From positions 248,001-312,000 of the forward strand of contig NZ_JACHES010000001.1 of assembly GCF_014201585.1 (NCBI RefSeq): DNA of 64,000 bases. Reading direction: 5' to 3'. This DNA is from Anoxybacillus tengchongensis (GTDB lineage: Bacteria; Bacillota; Bacilli; Bacillales; Anoxybacillaceae). Made by a program: the position numbers and the translations under genes. The notes beneath the pieces are model-generated. The model was given only the letters and a program-made list of their open reading frames with translations. It searched no databases and was not told where the DNA came from. Of this stretch, positions 1-7,708 are shown piece after piece (the first letter of the stretch is position 1; the number at the start of each line of letters is the position of its first letter).

Positions 1-1
1 A

Positions 2-967
2 GATGGAAGTGTTATGGAATTGGAGGAATATTGTAAACAATTATTTTGTGTGGAAGATGCTCTATTTGTTCCAACGGGCACAATGGCTAATCAATTAGCA
101 ATTAAATCACAAGTAACTGAAGGAAATGAGGTGATTACAGAAACAAATTATCATATAAACTTTTACGAAAGTTCTTCAATTGCTATGTTAAGTAGAGCTG
201 TTTTGCATACATGTAGAACAGAAGATGGCATTTTAAGAGTCGAACATGTTGACGAGTTAATTCATTCTAAGCCTAGAGGCTCTTTTTATGCTTATCCTCA
301 ATTAGTTTCTATCGAGAATACTATTAACTATTATCAGGGAAAAATATTTCCTCTTAAAGAAATCGAACAATTGTATGAGTTCACGAGAGAGAAGAACATA
401 TCTTTACATATGGATGGAGCAAGGTTGTTTAATGCACACGTAGCAACGGATATTCCATTAAGTAACTATGCAAAATTTGTGGATTCACTTAGTATATGTT
501 TTGCAAAAGGACTTGGTGCTCCATTTGGGTCGATGCTTATGGGAAAAAAGGAAGTGATCAGCAAAGCTAGGATTTATAGAAAACAATTTGGAGCAGGATT
601 TCATCAAATAGGTATGTATGCAGCTGCGGCGTCGTATGCTTTAAAACATCATATATCCTATTTGCATACAGATCATCTGCTTGCAAAAAAATTAGCAATG
701 ATGCTATCTAAAATAGATGGACTGTATGTCGATCCTCATGCCGTTGAAACAAATATGATCTTTTTCCATGTGAATAACTTTCATATCAATTCATTTGAGT
801 TTGCCGATAGGTGCAAGAAAAAGGGATTACTTTTATTTCCTTGGTTACCTTATGAAGTAAGGATTGTGGTTAGTAGAAATGTTAATGAAGAAGATATATG
901 TGAAGCAGCTAATATTATTGAAGCAGTATGTAAAGAGCTGACGAGAGGGATTATGTATGCTTTCTAA
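2..967 (+). CDS. Threonine-aldolase-like PLP enzyme, 5' end cut by window
   Basis: The fold is that of the beta-eliminating lyase/threonine aldolase family (aspartate aminotransferase fold type I), which cleaves beta-hydroxy amino acids such as L-allo-threonine to glycine and an aldehyde. Counting from the first ATG (base 14), the motif MDGARLFNA is at about 133-141 and the Schiff-base lysine is probably K165 in CFAKGLG. The frame is open to the window edge, and residues before that ATG (DGSV) match the conserved segment that normally sits inside the family, so the real start lies upstream. The stop overlaps the MFS gene by 11 nt, so the genes are translationally linked. Arginine is often AGA/AGG here, unlike the genes after 5.9 kb, which hints at transfer. 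Its neighbours suggest a biosynthetic role rather than threonine catabolism; the substrate is unknown. Confidence 0.8.
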   Translation, partial: DGSVMELEEYCKQLFCVEDALFVPTGTMANQLAIKSQVTEGNEVITETNYHINFYESSSIAMLSRAVLHTCRTEDGILRVEHVDELIHSKPRGSFYAYPQLVSIENTINYYQGKIFPLKEIEQLYEFTREKNISLHMDGARLFNAHVATDIPLSNYAKFVDSLSICFAKGLGAPFGSMLMGKKEVISKARIYRKQFGAGFHQIGMYAAAASYALKHHISYLHTDHLLAKKLAMMLSKIDGLYVDPHAVETNMIFFHVNNFHINSFEFADRCKKKGLLLFPWLPYEVRIVVSRNVNEEDICEAANIIEAVCKELTRGIMYAF

Positions 968-2159
968 AGTTAATGAAGGAGTTTTAACGTTTAGTATCAG
1001 AATTTTCAATTCCATCGGTTTTTTTGTGTATGTTCCGTTACTTTCTTTATGGTTAGTGAAAATGAAAAATCTCGATATTACGGAAATGAGTGTGGTGGTG
1101 GCAGCGTTTACGTTTGTATCGAAAGCAGGGAATTTATTGGTTGGGGGAGTTGTTAATAAGCTTGGAATTAAAAATAGCCTTATTGTTGGTTTATGGGGAT
1201 CGGCTTTGTTGCTCACAATTTTAACGTTCATTCAATCTTATACATTCATATTTGTAATCGTGTTACTATTGGGAATATCGATCTCGCTTTACAATGTGAG
1301 TTTGAAAACACATATTTCGTTATTAAAGGAAGACGAGAGGTTGCAGGCGTTTGCATTATTAAACGTCGCTGTCAACGTTGGTGCTTCTGTTGGCCCTTTA
1401 TTAGGTGGATGGTTATTGGATTGGAATTCTTTTGGTATCATCATTGCTGCGATTGTTTGTTATGTTTTGGCCGGATGTGTTTCGTTACTATTACCTCGCA
1501 TCATCATTGAAGATGCAGAGAAGGGGATTCATATCGTACAGTTCGTTAAAAGCAGCAAATCGAACCCGCATTTTTTTGTCTTTGTAAGATTTATTGCTTT
1601 TTCAGGGTTATTTTGGTTTTTGTACACACAACTATTTACGACTTTTCCTGTCGTAGTTTCTCAATATTTTTCTGGAAAAACGATTGGATTGTTTTTTACG
1701 GTAAATGCGATGACGATTATTGCTCTTCAAGGCTTCTATCCAAAAATACAGCCGAAATGGAAGTTGGAGTATTGGTATGCGCTAGCCTTAGTTCTCAACA
1801 CCATATCTTATTTCTTACTATGGATTTCACATCATTTTTGGATCATCTTTGTCGGTGTGATCTTGTTCAGCATTGCGGAAATTATTTGGGTTCCTACCGT
1901 TGATCATCAAATTGTAGAAAAAAAGGGGATGTTAAGCTCTTCATGGGCCTTCGGAATATCAGGGGTGCTTTGGGGAATGTGGGAGTCTATCGGTGGATTC
2001 GTTGGTCTGAATCTGTATGAGTATGTTGGACAGAAAACCTTTTTCTATCTAGCTATGATAAGTACCATGATTTTTATTGGCTATATGCTTCATCTATCAT
2101 ATAGAAAAATGTCTTTTTTCACGAATAAAAATCAAGTAGAGAGAAAGGACTGGCGATGA
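957..2159 (+). CDS. MFS transporter, probable exporter of the cluster product
   Basis: A 400-residue, strongly hydrophobic protein with about 12 predicted membrane segments and the size and pattern of a major facilitator superfamily permease. Glycine-rich loops (for example GASVGPLLGGW near 142-152) fit MFS helix 5. The ATG at 957 overlaps the preceding PLP gene by 11 nt, and the stop overlaps the next ligase start as ATGA, so the four catalytic and transport genes form one transcript. A drug or peptide exporter is the usual partner of ATP-grasp peptide ligases, for example in the bacilysin locus. I infer export or self-protection. The substrate cannot be read from the sequence, and import is not excluded. 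Confidence 0.8.
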   Translation: MLSKVNEGVLTFSIRIFNSIGFFVYVPLLSLWLVKMKNLDITEMSVVVAAFTFVSKAGNLLVGGVVNKLGIKNSLIVGLWGSALLLTILTFIQSYTFIFVIVLLLGISISLYNVSLKTHISLLKEDERLQAFALLNVAVNVGASVGPLLGGWLLDWNSFGIIIAAIVCYVLAGCVSLLLPRIIIEDAEKGIHIVQFVKSSKSNPHFFVFVRFIAFSGLFWFLYTQLFTTFPVVVSQYFSGKTIGLFFTVNAMTIIALQGFYPKIQPKWKLEYWYALALVLNTISYFLLWISHHFWIIFVGVILFSIAEIIWVPTVDHQIVEKKGMLSSSWAFGISGVLWGMWESIGGFVGLNLYEYVGQKTFFYLAMISTMIFIGYMLHLSYRKMSFFTNKNQVERKDWR

Positions 2160-3385
2160 TGCACTTGTTATTTGTCGAGACGAATACAACAGGTACTGGT
2201 ACAAAGGCGATGAAAATCGCTAAACAACTAGGTTATAAAATCCATTTTTGGACGATGGATTTAGAACAATATAAGTCCATGACAGATGACCATCCGCTGA
2301 ATTTTGCTGATCGAGTCGTTATTATCGACACGTATGATACGGAGCGGATGAAAGAAGAAATGGTACGCTCTGAGGTGAATTTTTCCGGAATCCTTGCTTT
2401 CGATGACTACCATTTGATCCCAGTTGCTGAATTAGCGAGTTATTTGGGAGTGAGGGGTCACGATATCGAAGCATTGAAAAGAGCTCGTTATAAACATATA
2501 ATGAGAAATTATATAAAAAATAAAAAAATTAGATATTTTTTACAACCTAATTTCCATATCATTCATCATCCTGACGAAGTCATAAATTTGGAAATCTCGT
2601 TTCCGTGTGTCATTAAACCTGTGGATGATAGCGGGAGTAATGGGGTAACGATTTGTCAAAATCGTTGTGATTTAGAATTGTCCCTGCGCGAAGAATGGCA
2701 AAGACAGCGTAATGAGCGTGGATATGTACTGGAAAGGAAATGGCTGATTGAGGAATGGATCGAAGGTCAAGAATTTTCAGCTGAAATGTTATATACGATT
2801 GATGGATGGAAATTAATATCCGTTACGAAAAAAGAAACGTATGGTTCTCACGCCGTTGAATGTGGACATGTAACGGGTCCGAAATTAAATCCTTTTTATG
2901 ATTTAGAAGAAAGATGCAAAAGGCTACTGAACTTATTGGGATTGAACTATGGAGCAGCACATATAGAATTTTTTGTTCGCGGAAACAACTTATATTTGGT
3001 TGAAGTCAACCCTAGACTAGCAGGTGACTGTATCCCTGAATTAGTAGAATTAGCTACAGGGGTGGATATGATTAGGCATGTTGTTTTACAATCCATAGGA
3101 AAATATGAAGAAACAGTGAACACTAGACGACGCTATGCCGCTATTAAGTTTATCCTGCCTGTTGAGCAGGGGATATATCAAACGGTTAGGGGGATGGAGG
3201 AAGCGCAAAAAGTAGCGGGAGTAAAAAGGATAAGCATAGGGAAGTTGCCTTTTAAGGCGAATGAAATTAAAAGCAGCTACCAAAGATTAGGGTTTGTCAT
3301 AGCTGAAGGAGATAGTATGGAAAACGCCATCGCTTCGATACAAGAAGCAATGGATTTATTAGAATGGGGGATTGTACATGAATAA
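2156..3385 (+). CDS. ATP-grasp ligase 1 (carboxylate-amine ligase family)
   Basis: A 409-residue ATP-grasp protein. It has an N-terminal preATP-like region (1-115), an ATP-binding lysine at K154 (CVIKPVDDSGSNG), the adenine-side segment EEWIEGQEFS at 199-208, and metal ligands E271, E283 and N285 followed by R287 in EVNPRLAGD. This fits the L-amino-acid ligase/carbamoyl-phosphate-synthase-like group, which activates a carboxylate as acyl phosphate and joins it to an amine. The start follows AAAGGA with 6 nt spacing and overlaps the MFS stop by 4 nt. It lies beside a second, divergent ATP-grasp gene, so two successive ligations are plausible. It is not a close relative of purine or Ddl enzymes that I recognise. 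The substrate is unknown. Confidence 0.82.
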   Translation: MMHLLFVETNTTGTGTKAMKIAKQLGYKIHFWTMDLEQYKSMTDDHPLNFADRVVIIDTYDTERMKEEMVRSEVNFSGILAFDDYHLIPVAELASYLGVRGHDIEALKRARYKHIMRNYIKNKKIRYFLQPNFHIIHHPDEVINLEISFPCVIKPVDDSGSNGVTICQNRCDLELSLREEWQRQRNERGYVLERKWLIEEWIEGQEFSAEMLYTIDGWKLISVTKKETYGSHAVECGHVTGPKLNPFYDLEERCKRLLNLLGLNYGAAHIEFFVRGNNLYLVEVNPRLAGDCIPELVELATGVDMIRHVVLQSIGKYEETVNTRRRYAAIKFILPVEQGIYQTVRGMEEAQKVAGVKRISIGKLPFKANEIKSSYQRLGFVIAEGDSMENAIASIQEAMDLLEWGIVHE

Positions 3386-4574
3386 ATACATCATCATTTT
3401 AGGGGCAAGCCGTTACGGAGCGGAAGCGGCGGCTAAATGTGGGTTGAAGCCAATTATTGTGGCGGATCAGCATTCAAGTATTGACAAGGAAATAGCACAG
3501 TGGGCCAAAGCCATATTTTATGTTCGTGACATTGCAGAGAAAGCAGAAGTATTTTGTGTTGTTGAGGAAATCATGAATTTATATCAAACAGTGGAGCTTG
3601 TCGTAAGTTTTACAGAATTAGGGCTAGAAACAGCTGCTTATATTAGTGAAAGGATACAATTACCAACGAATTCACTTGAAACGGTCGTGAATACGAGGAA
3701 TAAGGGATTGATGCGCCAGATTTTGTGGAGGGATCCAGAATTACGATTAGACGTCGTGAGTGGCAAAGTATCTGCTCTTCCTAAAAAGTTCCCATATTCA
3801 AGATCGGCCATCATCAAACCGCTTGACGGATTTGGAAGTAAAGAGATTAATTATATTTCCGATCAACAGGAGTGGGAAAAATGGTTAAAGAGAAATCAAG
3901 ATCATCCTCACGAATGGATCTTAGAGCCGTATGTTAAAGGTCCGGAATATAGTGTGGAGACGGTTTCTTGTAGAGGAAAACATTTCATTTTAGGAATAAC
4001 TGAAAAACAAACAACTGGAACTCCCCACTTTATTGAGACTGGACATATTGTACCTGCGAGACTGGAACAACAAAAAGTTAAACGAATTGAACAAGTGGTG
4101 ATGAAAGCGTTGCATTTGTTAAATGTCCAATATGGACCGGGGCATATCGAGATCAAATGGGATGTAGAAGAGGATAGACCAGTGATGATTGAAATGCATA
4201 CGAGACCCGGGGGAGATTTTATTCCTTATTTACATCAATTAGCGTCTGGTTTCAATCAATATGAGTTAGGAATTTTATCTTATATGAACCAGGTGCCACT
4301 TGATGTAAAACAAATTTATACAAAGGCAAGCCTTGTCAAATTTTTTATGTTTCCAGAGGGCGCGTTGCGACAGATTTCCCTTGCCACAGAAGTTAATCGG
4401 GAATATATCCGAGATTGGACCATCTACTATCAAGTAGGGGATCATATAAAGAAAACGGTGGATTCTTATACACGTTCTGCTCATGTGATTATTTGTTCAT
4501 CGACAGTTGAAGAATGCCAGCGGTTATGCGACAATTTTGTTAAGCAGTTGAAGTATCAAATTGTTCAAGAATAA
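3378..4574 (+). CDS. ATP-grasp ligase 2, altered metal motif
   Basis: A 398-residue ATP-grasp protein. The N-terminal strand IIILGASRYG (5-14) resembles a nucleotide-fold preATP domain. The ATP lysine is K147 (AIIKPLDGFGS), followed by EPYVKGPEYS (183-192). The distal metal motif reads EMHTRPGGD (272-280), so H274 stands where ligase 1 and most family members have Asn; E258 and E272 are kept. The ATG at 3378 is preferred over TTG 3372 because of the Shine-Dalgarno AATGGGGGA. It overlaps ligase 1 by 8 nt. Low similarity to ligase 1 outside the motifs suggests two distinct ligation steps rather than a recent duplication. Histidine at this position occurs in some biosynthetic ATP-grasp enzymes as far as I know, so I do not call it inactive. 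Confidence 0.82.
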   Translation: MNKYIIILGASRYGAEAAAKCGLKPIIVADQHSSIDKEIAQWAKAIFYVRDIAEKAEVFCVVEEIMNLYQTVELVVSFTELGLETAAYISERIQLPTNSLETVVNTRNKGLMRQILWRDPELRLDVVSGKVSALPKKFPYSRSAIIKPLDGFGSKEINYISDQQEWEKWLKRNQDHPHEWILEPYVKGPEYSVETVSCRGKHFILGITEKQTTGTPHFIETGHIVPARLEQQKVKRIEQVVMKALHLLNVQYGPGHIEIKWDVEEDRPVMIEMHTRPGGDFIPYLHQLASGFNQYELGILSYMNQVPLDVKQIYTKASLVKFFMFPEGALRQISLATEVNREYIRDWTIYYQVGDHIKKTVDSYTRSAHVIICSSTVEECQRLCDNFVKQLKYQIVQE

Positions 4575-4585
4575 AAACAGAAAGC

Positions 4586-5707
4586 ATGGGATGTCGAATG
4601 GCTGTATATACAATGGAAGAAGTGAATCATCATTGCAAAGTAGAACTATCGACCTCTTCTTTATTTGAGATGATGGCGTGTTTAAGGAAGTGTTACGTTT
4701 CATCGGGAAAAATGGAAGGTGTAACTCATTTACCTGTTGCTTGTTTTGAGGAGTTTTTTCAACAACATGAATCATTATTGAAAAAGTTTTACGGTCGGTA
4801 TGAATACGGAGCTCAGTTGGCGGAATTTTTGGTCGATTTGCCCGTCCCCCATACCTTTTCGCAACTCATGTCATATATTGGTCGCGTATCTCCGTATGAA
4901 TTTTTGTATTATTTATTCGGTCGTTACTTGTCTGAAAAGGAGATCGAGATTTGTCTAACGAACACCGCTTCTCCCCTTGATGAGATTCGCTCGAAAATCA
5001 CATCTTTGGGCGGATTTGTGAATGACGAACAGTTGGAATTTGCACAGAACTATGAGCAGTATTTACGGGAGCTGACCTATCTTTGGGAACAATTTTATCG
5101 GCAATGTTACGTTCATATTGAGCCAATCCTATCCCCTCTCTGGGGTCAAGCAAATGAGCGATTGAGAGTGGAACTCAACGAGTCGGGAATAGAGAAAATG
5201 GTTCGAAAATTGTTGTACGATTACCCAATTCCAGAGCAGTTTCCAACGAAAGAGACAAAATTGATCAAATTGTATCCCTCGTATTTTGTGTCGCCGAAAT
5301 TCATCTTGGTTTGGGGGCTCGGTGAACTTCATATTATTTATGATATGAGACATTGTATTAATGAAAAGAAGCTCTCTCTCATCGGATATCCGATGGAAAT
5401 GAAGTATGATGAAAGTCAGCTTCAGTATGTCGTTGATATTTCCAAGGCATTGTCTGAAATCGTTCGTATGAAAATGCTGTCGTTTATTGCAAATAAAGAA
5501 AAAATGAAGTCGCAAGAGATGGCAAATCAATTAAATATTACAGCTGCTACCGTTTCACGACATTTAAATCTTTTGAAACAAGCGAATCTCATTACGGAGC
5601 AGAAAGAAAATGGCTATCATGTTTACGAGGTTAACGAAAATGAGATACAAAGATATTGTTCTATGCTAAAAGAAACGTTATGTGTAAAAAAAGGGGGGAA
5701 AAGATAA
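4586..5707 (+). CDS. ArsR-type regulator with large N-terminal domain
   Basis: A 373-residue protein. Its C-terminal segment (about 284-352) is a winged helix-turn-helix of the ArsR/SmtB type: an EIVRMKMLSFI first helix, recognition helix TAATVSRHLNLL and a wing ending NGYHVYEVN. The first 280 residues form an alpha/beta domain I do not recognise, possibly the DUF5937-like sensor domain seen in long ArsR proteins. It has none of the usual paired Cys/His metal sites of short ArsR sensors, so a small-molecule ligand, perhaps the cluster product, is more likely than a metal. It starts 11 nt after ligase 2 with a weak Shine-Dalgarno and closes the operon. ATG 4598 is an alternative start. Confidence 0.75.
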   Translation: MGCRMAVYTMEEVNHHCKVELSTSSLFEMMACLRKCYVSSGKMEGVTHLPVACFEEFFQQHESLLKKFYGRYEYGAQLAEFLVDLPVPHTFSQLMSYIGRVSPYEFLYYLFGRYLSEKEIEICLTNTASPLDEIRSKITSLGGFVNDEQLEFAQNYEQYLRELTYLWEQFYRQCYVHIEPILSPLWGQANERLRVELNESGIEKMVRKLLYDYPIPEQFPTKETKLIKLYPSYFVSPKFILVWGLGELHIIYDMRHCINEKKLSLIGYPMEMKYDESQLQYVVDISKALSEIVRMKMLSFIANKEKMKSQEMANQLNITAATVSRHLNLLKQANLITEQKENGYHVYEVNENEIQRYCSMLKETLCVKKGGKR

Positions 5708-5780
5708 CTAAGTGTCGTTTGTCATTTGTTCATCCCCTTTATTTAACAAAATTCTTTTGCTGATTAATTAATAAGACAAA

Positions 5781-5810
5781 CACAGGTGCCTTTGTGCGCC
5801 TGTTTTTTCT
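5781..5810 (+). terminator. Terminator after the ATP-grasp cluster
   Basis: Inverted repeat ACAGGTGC (5782-5789) and GCGCCTGT (5795-5802) with one G-U pair, followed by a T-run. It separates the accessory cluster from the downstream core genes. Confidence 0.75.
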
Positions 5811-5853
5811 TTGTTATAGAAATGATAAAATTTTTCGCACGATTCGTAATTTA

Positions 5854-5862
5854 TGGTAAAAT
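5854..5862 (+). promoter_or_regulatory. Extended -10 promoter before the 5901 gene
   Basis: TGGTAAAAT is an extended -10 element (TGn plus TAAAAT at 5857-5862) about 40 nt before the GTG start. No convincing -35 hexamer is present, which extended -10 promoters tolerate. Confidence 0.4.
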
Positions 5863-5900
5863 AAATGTAGCTTCGTTGTTGAAAAAGGGGTGTATCGTTT

Positions 5901-6320
5901 GTGAAAATTATTTCTTGTCATGGGTATGAATTACAAAAAGCACAGCCGAATACGTCGGAAGATTTTTTTAACCGTTCGGAAGTGACGTTTGTTGATGATG
6001 ATGGAACGGAGCGGACGTTGCGTGTGTTATATGTTCGATATTTCGATGAGCGTTTTTCACAATGGACGCCGTATGAACAAGACCCGGTATTTCAAGCAGG
6101 TGGGAAAGACGTATATTTTAAAGATGTTGTCGCGCTCGTCTGTTTGCTTGTCGATCCATCGCTTCGGATGAGAAAACGTGTATATATAAGTGAAGAAGAA
6201 GAGCTTCGTCGCTATTTTTCATCGATCGACTTTGCCAAATTGCCAGAAGTATTTGAATCGCTTGCGAAACAACAAGCGTACGATGTGAAATCATCGCTTT
6301 TATTCATCGCGCAACCGTAA
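5901..6320 (+). CDS. Hypothetical protein, 139 aa, paired with ypuI
   Basis: Starts at GTG 5901 behind AAAAGGGG and is translated 12 nt before the DUF3907 gene, so the two form one transcription unit. The protein is soluble and acidic, with no signal peptide or membrane segment. I see beta-rich N-terminal sequence, a KDVYFKDVVALVCLLVDP segment near 71-88, and an EEEELRRYF helix near 98. I do not recognise the family and assign no function. Base composition and codon choice (CGT/CGC arginine) match the core genes downstream, unlike the cluster just upstream, so this marks the return to the conserved chromosome. Confidence 0.75.
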   Translation: MKIISCHGYELQKAQPNTSEDFFNRSEVTFVDDDGTERTLRVLYVRYFDERFSQWTPYEQDPVFQAGGKDVYFKDVVALVCLLVDPSLRMRKRVYISEEEELRRYFSSIDFAKLPEVFESLAKQQAYDVKSSLLFIAQP

Positions 6321-6331
6321 AGGAGGATACT

Positions 6332-6820
6332 ATGGGTAACACTGTTGTTTTTAACCAAACAAAGCAAGTTGAGCAGTTGCTAAGTGGCATTGTAGCACAA
6401 ATTACTCGTTATTTGAACGAAACGACGATTGAACAAATGCAAGCAGAATGTGCGGGTGACCGCCATTATTATGAAGGGGTGCTTGCGGATTTACGCCGTT
6501 TAGCTGTATATGGCGAAGAAGGGATTGACGCATGTCGCATCGTCCTTCAAGAAGAACCGTTTCGGAAAGCTGCTGCAGAACAGGCACTATATAAAATTTA
6601 TCACTCATGTGTCGCGGAGTTTTTTACACCAAAGCGCGATTTATGGTATGAAGATAGCCGCTCGGCGTACACAGGGAGACATTCGATTAAATTGCGACAA
6701 CCTGCGCCTCAATCGTTACAACAATTGCTTCATGCGATTGAAGCTGATTTTCAAACGATGCGGGAAGAGCTCGAGTTTTACGAAACAGACTACCGAACAA
6801 AAATGATTCAATCGCAATAA
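6332..6820 (+). CDS. ypuI: YpuI family protein (DUF3907)
   Basis: A 162-residue helical protein starting at ATG 6332 behind AAAGGAGG. I recognise it from conserved stretches such as TTIEQMQAE and YEDSRSAYTGRHSIK as the DUF3907/YpuI family of Bacillaceae. In B. subtilis ypuI lies near dacB-spmA-spmB, which agrees with the neighbours here. It is soluble, with no cofactor motif visible. The function is unknown. A rho-independent terminator follows directly after the stop. Confidence 0.75.
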   Translation: MGNTVVFNQTKQVEQLLSGIVAQITRYLNETTIEQMQAECAGDRHYYEGVLADLRRLAVYGEEGIDACRIVLQEEPFRKAAAEQALYKIYHSCVAEFFTPKRDLWYEDSRSAYTGRHSIKLRQPAPQSLQQLLHAIEADFQTMREELEFYETDYRTKMIQSQ

Positions 6821-6850
6821 AGAAGCTGCGTGTGTCAGCTTCTTTTTTTG
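6820..6850 (+). terminator. Terminator after ypuI
   Basis: Perfect 9-bp stem AAGAAGCTG (6820-6828) with CAGCTTCTT (6836-6844), then a T-run. It overlaps the last base of the ypuI stop. Confidence 0.85.
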
Positions 6851-6879
6851 CTGCATATGATGCCGAAGGAGGTGTGAAG

Positions 6880-7668
6880 ATGAACGAATATATTCATAAC
6901 GTGCAAATGTGGCTTGAGCGCATAAAGCCGTTTGTCGACGAAGAGGCGGTTGAGCAATTAAAGTTAGAGCTTGAACGTGGGGATGTCGTACGCATTCATG
7001 GGCAAGTGACAAACATATATGAACAATTACAGCGTAAGCGCGTGCCGATTGGAGGACATACGCTACCTAAGCTACCGTATGCGTACAATGCATTAGAGCC
7101 ATATATTGCGGAAGAGATTATGCGTTTGCATCATGAAAAACATCATCAAAGCTACGTCGACGGGTTAAACCGCGCGGAGCGAATGATGCAACAAGCGCGT
7201 GAAAAAAATGACTATGCGTTATTAAAACATTGGGAAGGTCAAGCTGCATTTCATGGATCCGGACATTATTTGCATACAATTTTTTGGAACAATATGAAAC
7301 CGCGTGGCGGTGGGCGTCCAACGGGGATGCTACTTCAACAAATCGAGCTCGATTTTGGCAACTTTGAAGCGTTTCAACGACATTTTACAGAAGCGGCAAA
7401 ACAAGTAGAAGGAAATGGATGGGCACTTCTCGTTTGGTCACCATTTGCAGGGCGGTTAGAAATTTTACAGACGGAAAAACATCAATGTGGCACACAATGG
7501 ACGACCGTTCCGCTTCTTGTATTAGATGTATGGGAGCATGCGTATTATTTGCAATATAAAAACGATCGTGCGACGTACGTTCAACAATGGTGGAACGTCG
7601 TGAATTGGGACGACGTCGAGCGACGATTTGTAAAAGCGAAAGACCGTGTGTCATACATCGTTTACTAG
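6880..7668 (+). CDS. sodF: Iron/manganese superoxide dismutase with N-terminal extension
   Basis: A 262-residue SodF-type protein. About 65 N-terminal residues form a charged helical extension. Then the Fe/Mn-SOD fold begins: LPKLPYAYNALEPYI with the alpha-hairpin helix LHHEKHHQSYVDGLN, a middle AAFHGSGHYLHTIFW segment and the C-terminal metal motif DVWEHAYYLQYKNDR. These supply the His, His, Asp and His ligands. It converts superoxide to hydrogen peroxide and oxygen in the cytoplasm. B. subtilis SodF (about 281 aa) has the same long N-terminus. I chose ATG 6880, with AAGGAGGTG just upstream, over GTG 6832, which falls inside the upstream terminator. Monocistronic by position. Confidence 0.88.
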   Translation: MNEYIHNVQMWLERIKPFVDEEAVEQLKLELERGDVVRIHGQVTNIYEQLQRKRVPIGGHTLPKLPYAYNALEPYIAEEIMRLHHEKHHQSYVDGLNRAERMMQQAREKNDYALLKHWEGQAAFHGSGHYLHTIFWNNMKPRGGGRPTGMLLQQIELDFGNFEAFQRHFTEAAKQVEGNGWALLVWSPFAGRLEILQTEKHQCGTQWTTVPLLVLDVWEHAYYLQYKNDRATYVQQWWNVVNWDDVERRFVKAKDRVSYIVY

Positions 7669-7708
7669 CGCATACACTTGTACAAAACGGACAAAGGGAT
7701 GAGGGTGT

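Noticed and set aside
14-16. ATG at 14 as the true start of the PLP gene
   Set aside because: The frame is open upstream and the preceding codons match an internal conserved part of the family, so the gene is simply cut by the window edge.
845-1231. Antisense reading frame of 128 codons over the PLP/MFS junction
   Set aside because: It lies opposite two well-supported genes and has no ribosome binding site or recognisable product; the same holds for the other long antisense frames in the window.
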